In this document: piece after piece, positions 17,313-23,568 of the stretch
Layout of the letters: each line of letters starts with the position of its first letter
How positions within the stretch are numbered: position 1 is the stretch's first letter
Assembly: GCA_964477035.1 (NCBI GenBank)
Contig: CAYZCW010000005.1
Span: 162,046-226,045, forward strand
Source: SLSG01 sp964477035
Lineage (GTDB): Bacteria; Bacteroidota; Bacteroidia; Bacteroidales; UBA7960
Length of the DNA stretch: 64,000 nucleotides
Direction of reading: 5' to 3'
Position numbers and translations under genes: made by a program
The notes under the pieces: generated by a model
Database searches by the model: none
Told to the model about the DNA's origin: nothing
The model's input: only the letters and a program-made list of their open reading frames with translations

Positions 17313-18140
17313 CTAAAACAACCGCCTGGCAACGACGAACCCGCCGATCAGCATCAAGCCAAGGAGCATTCCCCACTTTGCCAGGGGTACGGCGACGGGC
17401 TCTTCACCCTGAAATGCGATGCGCGAAATGCCCTCTGCACCGTTACCAGTGGAACATATTTCAATCCGGGCAATCGGCACATCCGATCCCACGCCCCAGA
17501 ATATGCCATCGTTGCTTGCTGAGGTTACATCTGAGCCCAGCAGGTTGTTGCCTGCGTCATAAATTTCTATGTTGCAGAACCCGCTCCCCTCATATTCAAC
17601 AATATCCATCCAGACCGCCGAAACCGGCGGGTCAAACATGATGATGAAGCAATCAGTGAAATAATTGGAGGCGATGGTTTTTCGGGAGTTGCCCTGGAAG
17701 TTTATCCCCAGCACGACAATCTCATCACCTGCATGATCATTTGATGCCCAAAACTGCACCCCGGGCATAATGTCGCCGGGATTAAACCAGTCGTTGTTGG
17801 TTGCGGCATCCAGTGGGTGTGGCATGTCATGAATTGAATGATCCGGGACTGTGCTTGCCGAAAAATCCTGTACCAGCAGTCCTGGATAATCATTGTCAAA
17901 GCTTGTGAAGTTACAGTAAAACCCCAGGCTTTTTTGTGCTGCAGGTTTGGGTTGGATTTTTGGGGGCTGGGTTTCCGAAAATGGCAGGCCGGATGCAGCA
18001 AACTCTGTCAGGGATGCTGGCTTAACGCCTGACTGGATCGCGGCAGGGTCTCTCTGGCCGGAATGATCAGTCTGCGACATGGCCTGTGACAGTGAAAAAC
18101 CCACGATGGCTGCACAAAGGATAATCAGCTTCTTTTTCAT
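17313..18140 (-). CDS. Secreted protein with VPLAKW-type exosortase tail
   Basis: A 275-residue protein with an N-terminal signal peptide (MKKKLIILCAAIVGFSLSQA) and a C-terminal tripartite tail from residue 251: VPLAKWG, a ~16-residue hydrophobic helix, then ARRLF. The layout is that of IPTL/PEP-CTERM sorting signals. The mature middle part is Asp/Gly/Asn-rich and beta-strand-like, with four Cys spread out; no enzyme motif. It is divergent from exosortase 2 (162 bp between starts), as expected for a dedicated substrate. Probably exported by Sec, cut at the membrane and anchored or released on the surface. The exact family is unknown. Confidence 0.75.
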   Translation of the reverse strand: MKKKLIILCAAIVGFSLSQAMSQTDHSGQRDPAAIQSGVKPASLTEFAASGLPFSETQPPKIQPKPAAQKSLGFYCNFTSFDNDYPGLLVQDFSASTVPDHSIHDMPHPLDAATNNDWFNPGDIMPGVQFWASNDHAGDEIVVLGINFQGNSRKTIASNYFTDCFIIMFDPPVSAVWMDIVEYEGSGFCNIEIYDAGNNLLGSDVTSASNDGIFWGVGSDVPIARIEICSTGNGAEGISRIAFQGEEPVAVPLAKWGMLLGLMLIGGFVVARRLF

Positions 18141-18212
18141 GAAAAATAAATTTTAGCAAGAGTACATTTACATTTATACGATATTTTCTAATATGATTCA
18201 GTTGTCGTCATA

Positions 18213-18220
18213 TATTTTTG
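18213..18220 (+). promoter_or_regulatory. Candidate -7 box for exosortase 2
   Basis: TATTTTTG matches TAnnTTTG exactly, 82 bp upstream of the preferred ATG (18302). A -33 element at normal spacing is not evident. It lies in the 162-bp divergent region shared with the substrate gene. Confidence 0.35.
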
Positions 18221-18301
18221 TTTTGTCTTTCTTATATGTCTCCAAAAACCATCGGCAAAGCTTGTTCCTTGCTGTTGATGGAGATTTCCTATCTTTATTC
18301 C

Positions 18302-18928
18302 ATGAAGCTGAACCTTGGTGGCGGACCCGCCGCCGTGCTTGACCGTTACGGACTGCGGCCGTTGTGGGATGTCTTCCTGTTTGCGGCCATTACCGTCGTG
18401 TTCCATGTGCTGTGGCGGCTGGGACGCGACTGGATCGAGGCTTCTTCCCTTTTTATTTCATTGTCGGATGCGGCCACACACATGGTGTACCTTTCTGCTG
18501 CCTGGGTGAACGAGAAGATCCTCGGACTGGACATGCTGCGCCTGGATGCGGTGTGTACCTTTCGGTTTCTGGACGGCGGACTGCCCCCCGATGGGCGCAT
18601 TGCCGGGACGATGATCGTAGACCATACCTGCAGCGGACTCAAGCAGTTTTACCAGGCTTTCTTCCTTTTCCTGCTGTATCCGGGCCCGTGGAGGCATAAG
18701 CTGTGGTTCATCCCCCTGGCCATCCTGGTCATGCACCTGGTGAACGTATTCCGCGTGGTGGCGCTTTCTCTGGTGATGGTGCACGCCTACCCCCACTGGG
18801 ACTTAATGCACGACTGGGTGCTGCGGCCTTTCTTCTACGTGGTGCTGTTCGCACTGTGGGTGGTGTGGAACGAACGGTTCCGGGCTCGGGCGGCATCTGT
18901 GAACCAAACATCCAATAATGGGGTATGA
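18302..18928 (+). CDS. Exosortase/archaeosortase family transpeptidase 2
   Basis: A 208-residue membrane protein paralogous to the exosortase at 14142. Counting from ATG 18302, catalytic residues are Cys110 (VDHTCSGLKQFY), Arg151 (NVFRVVAL) and His170 (DLMHDWVLRPFFY). I choose this ATG because the protein then aligns end-to-end with exosortase 1 (both begin just before a DRxGL segment); an open frame continues upstream to 18218. Divergent from the VPLAKW substrate gene at 17313. Two exosortases 3.6 kb apart is unusual; each may serve one substrate, or one may be redundant. Confidence 0.9.
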   Translation: MKLNLGGGPAAVLDRYGLRPLWDVFLFAAITVVFHVLWRLGRDWIEASSLFISLSDAATHMVYLSAAWVNEKILGLDMLRLDAVCTFRFLDGGLPPDGRIAGTMIVDHTCSGLKQFYQAFFLFLLYPGPWRHKLWFIPLAILVMHLVNVFRVVALSLVMVHAYPHWDLMHDWVLRPFFYVVLFALWVVWNERFRARAASVNQTSNNGV

Positions 18929-19031
18929 CTGGTTCACAAAATAATTACTGACATCAGCCTTGGTGTTGGCTTTGTACTAGGTTATTAGTTGACTAATGAA
19001 ATAGTACAAATTGACTGGGGCTGTTTACCCA

Positions 19032-19087
19032 TCCGACGAAAAACATCGCCAAAAACATTCGCTGTTTCTTACAATTTCGGAATTGAA
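19032..19087 (-). repeat. 56-bp partial copy (C) of the 118-bp repeat
   Basis: Matches the first 56 bp of copies A (16774) and B (20437) with one mismatch. It contains the CCATCCGACGAAAA word at its left end and the last few codons (SIPKL, stop) of the sorting-tail frame, but an in-frame stop lies just upstream on the minus strand, so it is a relic. The gap 18929-19275 holds no gene. Confidence 0.85.
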
Positions 19088-19213
19088 TTCCAGGATTGTA
19101 AACTTTTGGATTAGGTTAAACAGGACAGGATTGGCTGAAAAACCGGGAGGGACCAAGAGGTTTGCTTCACCCTTGTATTTTGTTGAAATTTGTTGTATTT
19201 TGCTTTCAAAATG

Positions 19214-19248
19214 CATGATAATTTAAAATCATATTTTAAAATATCATG
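19214..19248. promoter_or_regulatory. 15-bp inverted repeat before ATPase gene
   Basis: Arms CATGATAATTTAAAA (19214-19228) and TTTTAAAATATCATG (19234-19248) pair with one mismatch across a 5-bp spacer. The start codon of the ATPase is 27 bp downstream, the position expected of an autoregulatory operator. Confidence 0.5.
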
Positions 19249-19275
19249 AAAATGTAAAGTAATTTATTTAATTTC

Positions 19276-20418
19276 ATGTATTCCAGGAAACAGGTTTTTA
19301 CAAATGCAGGGGACGAGAGCCTTTTTCTGTGGGGGGCGAGGCAGACAGGAAAGAGTACCTTGTTGAAGGCGCTGTATCCTGATAACCTGTATTTTGACTT
19401 GTTGTTGTCGGATGTTTTTGAGCGCTTCAGCCGCTCGCCTTCCGTTTTGCGGGAAACGGTGCTGGCGTATTCCGGGAAACAGCCGGTGATCATTGATGAG
19501 GTGCAGTTGATCCCGGCCTTGCTGAACGAGGTGCACTGGCTGATCGAAAACCACCGGACCCGCTTCATCCTCAGCGGATCGAGTCCGCGGAAGATCCTGC
19601 GCTCTGGGGCGAACCTGCTCGGGGGTAGGGCGCTGAGATATGAACTGTACCCCCTGGTTTCTGCCGAGATCCCGGACTTTGACCTGCTGCGTGCCTTGAA
19701 TTCCGGTTTGATTCCCAGGCATTACCTGTCAAAAGCGCCGGGGAAATTGCTTTCCGCCTACATAGGCAATTATTTACAGGACGAGATCATTGCCGAAGCA
19801 CGGATCAGGAATGTGGCCTCGTTCAACCGGTTCCTGGAATTCGCCGCCTTTTCAAATGGGGAGACTGTGAACTACTCCAACATCGCCTCAGAATGCGGAG
19901 TTAGCGGTCCGACGGTAAAAGAATATTTCCAGATCCTTGAGGACACGCTCATCGGCCGGTTCGTGCCTTCCTTTCAGAGGAAACCGAAAAGGCGGGTCAT
20001 CCAGTCACCCCGTTTCTATTTTTTCGATGTGGGGGTGGCCAATAACTTGCTGAAACGGGGAAGAATAGAGCCGGGAAGCGAGGCCTTCGGAAAAGCCTTC
20101 GAGCACTTTATCTGCCAGGAATTGTTTGCCCACAGGCACTATTCGGATGTGCATTATCCGGTCAGCTACTGGCGCACGGCATCGGGCCTGGAGGTGGACT
20201 TCATACTGGGCGATGCCGAGGTGGCCGTGGAAGTGAAGGCCACTTCACTGGCCACAGACCGGCACACCAAGGGCCTCAGGAGGTTTGCAGAAGAGTACAG
20301 GGTGAAGAAAAGCATCCTGGTTACGAATGATCCCCTGCCGAGAAAGCTGGGGGACTGCCTGGTGCTGCCCTGGAAGGTCTTCCTGGAGGATCTCTGGACC
20401 GGCAAGGTCATTTCCTAA
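19276..20418 (+). CDS. AAA-family ATPase with DUF4143-type C-terminal domain (1)
   Basis: A 380-residue protein of the AAA_14/DUF4143 type: Walker A GARQTGKST (about residues 19-27), Walker B VIIDEVQ (73-79), sensor-like FILSGSS, and a C-terminal domain with the nuclease-like SGLEVDFILGDAEVAVEVK segment (Glu-Val-Asp ... Glu-Val-Lys, PD-(D/E)XK-like). A winged-helix-like region (about 200-235) lies between. The biological role of this family is unresolved; members are common, often isolated, in Bacteroidota and archaea. It lies between the two substrate genes inside the IS21-bounded island, preceded by a strong inverted repeat. Probably a solo mobile or selfish gene rather than part of the exosortase system. 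Confidence 0.85.
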   Translation: MYSRKQVFTNAGDESLFLWGARQTGKSTLLKALYPDNLYFDLLLSDVFERFSRSPSVLRETVLAYSGKQPVIIDEVQLIPALLNEVHWLIENHRTRFILSGSSPRKILRSGANLLGGRALRYELYPLVSAEIPDFDLLRALNSGLIPRHYLSKAPGKLLSAYIGNYLQDEIIAEARIRNVASFNRFLEFAAFSNGETVNYSNIASECGVSGPTVKEYFQILEDTLIGRFVPSFQRKPKRRVIQSPRFYFFDVGVANNLLKRGRIEPGSEAFGKAFEHFICQELFAHRHYSDVHYPVSYWRTASGLEVDFILGDAEVAVEVKATSLATDRHTKGLRRFAEEYRVKKSILVTNDPLPRKLGDCLVLPWKVFLEDLWTGKVIS

Positions 20419-20436
20419 GGCCTTCAAAGCTGCCCA

Positions 20437-20554
20437 TCCGACGAAAAACATCGCCAAAAACATTCGCCGTTTCTTACAATTTCGGAATTGAACGCCAGCG
20501 CCTGCCGCGTAGCACGATAAACGTGGCGATCAGCAGCAGCGCGGCGAAAACCGC
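20437..20554 (-). repeat. 118-bp repeat, copy B (within substrate 2 gene)
   Basis: The intact-context copy of the 118-bp repeat: it spans the last 27 codons of the substrate gene at 20474 and 37 bp downstream of its stop, ending in CCATCCGACGAAAA (20434-20447). Identical to copy A at 16774-16891, so the duplication is recent or gene-converted. Confidence 0.9.
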
Positions 20555-21187
20555 CCATCCGGCAAGGGGGACCGGTATGATGACGTCCGCATCCACGCAT
20601 ATGGAGAGATGGAAGTTTCGGGGGGAGAATTCGCCTGAATCATCGAAAACATACATGGTATGGGTTCCTGAACCGCTCAGGATCCAATAGGCATTTACCC
20701 GGGTTGTCGGAAGGTCACGCACACCGAACCAGCCCCCGGACGGAAAAGCAATCGGAGAGGGAAGCGAAAACGTGTATTCGACGACCTTGTTGCTGCCAAA
20801 CATTTCCCCGGTTTCAACCCTTGCGACGGTGACGTTTGGAAAGCTTTTCAGCAGCTTGCCGGGGGCCCCGCCGTTGTCTTCAAATAGAAAGAGGTCGAAC
20901 TGCGTGCTGTTCGGAACTTGCTCATTCATCCACCATGAAATGGCGTTTACGGGCCCGGAAGTCGGCGGAAACCCCTGGAGCAAATAAGCAATGCCGTCGT
21001 CCCCGACAGCGATGCCCAGATCAGGGGCCTGTCCGAACCAGGTGTCGGGCGGACAGAGCATGTCCCTGAAATCTTTCTGGGCGGGGTCGGTTGAACGTAT
21101 CGTGTCAATAACCTGGACTTCCCCGGTATATGCCCGGGCGGGCAGAAGGGTGCCCATCAGAACCAAAATCAATGCGGCCGTTTTCAA
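20474..21187 (-). CDS. Secreted protein with VPLAGW-type exosortase tail
   Basis: A 237-residue protein with a signal peptide (MKTAALILVLMGTLLPARAY) and, from residue 206, a tail VPLAGW + hydrophobic helix (~17 residues) + RGRRWR, followed by SIPKL. The shared VPLAxW with the 17313 protein, which is otherwise dissimilar, marks both as candidate exosortase substrates. The mature region is beta-strand-rich with two cysteines; no enzyme motif seen. Start is TTG at 21187 with AAAGAAAA upstream. Its -7 box (21227-21234) is 18 bp from an IS21 end, so the upstream control region may have been replaced. Confidence 0.75.
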   Translation of the reverse strand: MKTAALILVLMGTLLPARAYTGEVQVIDTIRSTDPAQKDFRDMLCPPDTWFGQAPDLGIAVGDDGIAYLLQGFPPTSGPVNAISWWMNEQVPNSTQFDLFLFEDNGGAPGKLLKSFPNVTVARVETGEMFGSNKVVEYTFSLPSPIAFPSGGWFGVRDLPTTRVNAYWILSGSGTHTMYVFDDSGEFSPRNFHLSICVDADVIIPVPLAGWAVFAALLLIATFIVLRGRRWRSIPKL

Positions 21188-21226
21188 GGATTTTCTTTTT
21201 TAGTCGGATGTTTCTACCAATGGCAG

Positions 21227-21234
21227 CAAATGTA
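21227..21234 (-). promoter_or_regulatory. -7 box for substrate 2
   Basis: On the minus strand the sequence reads TACATTTG, an exact TAnnTTTG match, 40 bp upstream of the TTG start. The -33 region would fall at about 21252-21258, precisely where the IS21 terminal repeat begins, so the original -33 element may be lost or supplied by the IS end. Confidence 0.5.
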
Positions 21235-21251
21235 GTGAAATATCCATTCGG

Positions 21252-21303
21252 TGTGTATTCCGGAAGATGTTGACCCCCCATTCCGGGCAAATTGACCCCC
21301 CAT
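21252..21303 (+). mobile_element. IS21 terminal repeat block (left end remnant)
   Basis: Two tandem units containing TTGACCCCCCATTCCGGGCA are the inverted counterpart of the block at 17076-17124, beginning TGTGTATTCCGG. The element body would extend to the right, but only about 90 bp of unassigned DNA separates it from an ATPase pseudogene, so the IS is otherwise deleted. Together with 17124 it bounds a 4.1-kb segment holding the second exosortase module. Confidence 0.8.
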
Positions 21304-21389
21304 GGGGTAACGGTCCTGCGCGTGTGGCCACCTAAGAGGCGCATCGGGCTTTGTGGAATCCAATTCCATATTATTCCTATTTTAGCATT

Positions 21390-22107
21390 ATGATTAATCG
21401 AATCGCATCAAACAGGCTGAAACATTTGGCTTCTATGTTTAAAGCCGTTGCCGTTAACGGCCCCCGCCAATCAGTCCCCTGTTGTTTTCCTACCTGCAAG
21501 AAATAATTGATGAAAACAAGGAAGCCGGACAGTTTATCTTAACCGGGTCAAACAATTTTTTAATGAACGAACAAATCAGCCAGACTTTGTGGATGTGAAA
21601 ACCATTCAGTCGTGGTTGGGCATCCTGGTAAGCAGTTTCATTGTTTTTTTATTGCCTCCCTTCTATAAAAACTATAACAAAACCATTGTCAAGCGCCCCA
21701 AACTCTATTTTTATGATACCGCCCTGCCTGCTTCCCTGCTCGGCATCCATAAAATGGAGCACTTGCCTGCACATCCCTTGCGGGGTGCACTGTTTGAATC
21801 ATTGGTTGTTTCGGAACTGATCAAGCAAAAGCACAACACAGGCGCCAGTGATGCTTTTTACCACTGGAGGGATAAAACCGGCAGGGAAGTAGATTTGATC
21901 ATTGAGAAAAAGCCGGACAGGATCCCGGTGGAGATCAAATCGGGAAAGACTGTACAGCCTGAATTTTTCAAAAATCTAAGGTATTGGCTGAAACTATCCG
22001 GAGAAAAAAAGGGAAAAATCATCTTCGCCGGCGACACGGACCAAAAACGCTCGGAAGGGATTGATGTGATTAGCTGGAAAAACATTGCCATAAACCGTGC
22101 AAACTAA
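21390..22107 (+). pseudogene. Decayed DUF4143-type AAA ATPase
   Basis: The N-terminus (MINRIASNRLKHLAS, then AVNGPRQS at about 21450) is right for this family but breaks before the Walker A GKTT. Similarity resumes in another frame at about 21482 (SYLQEIIDENK...FILTGSNNF, Walker B region lost) and again from 21592 to 22107 (a DTALPASLLGI segment and GREVDLIIEKK...PVEIKSGK, the nuclease-like C-terminus). Two internal deletions removed the P-loop and the central region. Non-functional relic; third member of this family within 4.2 kb. Confidence 0.75.
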
Positions 22108-22186
22108 AAGAAATGATTTAAATATACACGGTAAAAGCCCTGGAGCTGACGGCCTATCCGACGAAAATTTGTATTTGTTCGTTATT

Positions 22187-22223
22187 CTGAGTAAATTTAC
22201 TCAGTCTGTTGAGTAAATTGTAA
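22187..22223 (+). repeat. 36-bp direct repeat with 18-bp palindrome, upstream copy
   Basis: Contains the perfect 18-bp palindrome CTGAGTAAATTTACTCAG (22187-22204) followed by TTGAGTAAATTGTAA (22209-22223). Bases 22188-22223 match 23447-23482 at 32 of 36 positions. It lies immediately before the ATPase start (22227) and could be its operator and a recombination site. Confidence 0.75.
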
Positions 22224-22226
22224 ACA

Positions 22227-23453
22227 ATGTACGAACGAACAGAATTACAAGTACTTAAAACCCGGGTGCTGGAACCACGCAGGTTCATCCAGGTGATAAT
22301 GGGACCAAGGCAAGTGGGGAAAACAACCTTGGCTCGTCAGCTGATTGACCAGTTAGACGTGTCTTGCGCTTTTCATTCGGCAGATGCCGTGGCCGCAGTA
22401 AACGGATCATGGCTGGAGCAGGTTTGGGAGGCTGCACGGCTGAAAATTCGGTCTGAAAAACCGAAGTCTTTCCTATTGGTTATTGACGAGATCCAGAAAG
22501 TGCCTGACTGGAGTGAATGGGTGAAAAAACTTTGGGATGAGGATACAAGGAATCACCTCCCCCTGAAGCTGGTTTTGCTTGGCTCCTCCCGGCTGTTGGT
22601 TCAAAAGGGACTTTCGGAATCGCTCACTGGCAGGTTTGAGTCCATTTATATGACTCATTGGTCGCTGAAGGAGATGCAGGTTGCCTTTGGATGGGATGCG
22701 GAGACCTATGCCTGGTTTGGTGGCTATCCGGGGAGTGCAGGATTGATAGACGATGAAATGCGGTGGAAACAATACATACGCGATGCGATTGTTGAAACAA
22801 GTATTTCCAGGGATGTCTTGCAGCTCAGCAGAATTGACAAGCCGGCACTGCTGAAAAACCTTTTTGAGCTGGGTTGCGACTATTCAGGCCAGATACTGTC
22901 CTTTACCAAGGTGATGGGACAACTTCAAGATGCCGGGAACACGACGACCTTATCGCATTACCTGGCTTTGCTGCATACTGCCGGACTGCTTGGTCCGGTG
23001 GAGAAGTACTCCGGATCCGAAGCAAGGAAGCGGGCCGGCAGTCCGAAGTTCCAGGTGCACAACAATGCCCTTTTTAGCGCCCGTCGACTTAGGACGATGG
23101 CGGACGTCCGCCACGACTTAGCCGAATGGGGAAGGGTGGTGGAATCTGCCATTGGCGCATGGCTGGTGAACGAATCCATGCGGAGCAAACGATTCTCTGT
23201 GTATTACTGGAGGGACCGCGGCGACGAAGTCGACTTCGTGCTGGAAGCTGGCCAGCAAACCATTGCCATTGAGGTGAAGAGTGGTGCATCGGGGAATAAG
23301 AAAGGGATGAATGCTTTTCGCAAACGGTTCAATCCCGGGAGAGTGTATCTCATTGCCCAAAACGGCATCCCCTGGCAGGAATTTCTGAAGCTGGATCCGA
23401 TGGAACTGTTCACTGTCGAGGATAATGATCATATTGTTAGATCTCTTGAGTAA
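22227..23453 (+). CDS. AAA-family ATPase with DUF4143-type C-terminal domain (2)
   Basis: A 408-residue intact member of the AAA_14/DUF4143 family: Walker A GPRQVGKTT (about residues 27-35), Walker B LLVIDEIQ (87-94), sensor LLGSSR, and a C-terminal GDEVDFVLEAGQQTIAIEVK segment (Asp/Glu ... Glu-x-Lys). It belongs to the long-insert subgroup with a separate sequence from the protein at 19276. The gene is bracketed almost exactly by 36-bp direct repeats; the downstream one begins inside its last codons and supplies the stop. Role unknown; probably self-regulated through the palindrome 22187-22204. Confidence 0.87.
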   Translation: MYERTELQVLKTRVLEPRRFIQVIMGPRQVGKTTLARQLIDQLDVSCAFHSADAVAAVNGSWLEQVWEAARLKIRSEKPKSFLLVIDEIQKVPDWSEWVKKLWDEDTRNHLPLKLVLLGSSRLLVQKGLSESLTGRFESIYMTHWSLKEMQVAFGWDAETYAWFGGYPGSAGLIDDEMRWKQYIRDAIVETSISRDVLQLSRIDKPALLKNLFELGCDYSGQILSFTKVMGQLQDAGNTTTLSHYLALLHTAGLLGPVEKYSGSEARKRAGSPKFQVHNNALFSARRLRTMADVRHDLAEWGRVVESAIGAWLVNESMRSKRFSVYYWRDRGDEVDFVLEAGQQTIAIEVKSGASGNKKGMNAFRKRFNPGRVYLIAQNGIPWQEFLKLDPMELFTVEDNDHIVRSLE

Positions 23454-23482
23454 AATTACTCAGCGCGTTGAGTAAATTGTAA
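23447..23482 (+). repeat. 36-bp direct repeat, downstream copy
   Basis: Same orientation as 22188-22223, 32/36 identical. The palindrome here is imperfect at its centre (GAGTAAAATTACTC). It overlaps the ATPase stop codon (GAG TAA at 23448-23453). The repeat pair brackets 1.22 kb. Confidence 0.75.
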
Positions 23483-23535
23483 GCCAGGGCCAGAAGAGCT
23501 GGCAGGGGTAAGGCTCGACAGGGAAAGATACTCCG

Positions 23536-23543
23536 TATATTTG
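23536..23543 (+). promoter_or_regulatory. -7 box for metH
   Basis: TATATTTG fits TAnnTTTG, 25 bp upstream of the metH ATG. No cobalamin or SAM riboswitch fold is apparent in the 115 bp between the ATPase and metH. Confidence 0.55.
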
Positions 23544-23568
23544 CAATACCTTATTCCACTAAACCTTT

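Noticed and set aside
23483..23568. Possible cobalamin riboswitch before metH
   Set aside because: Too short and without B12-box-like sequence; only a -7 box is visible.
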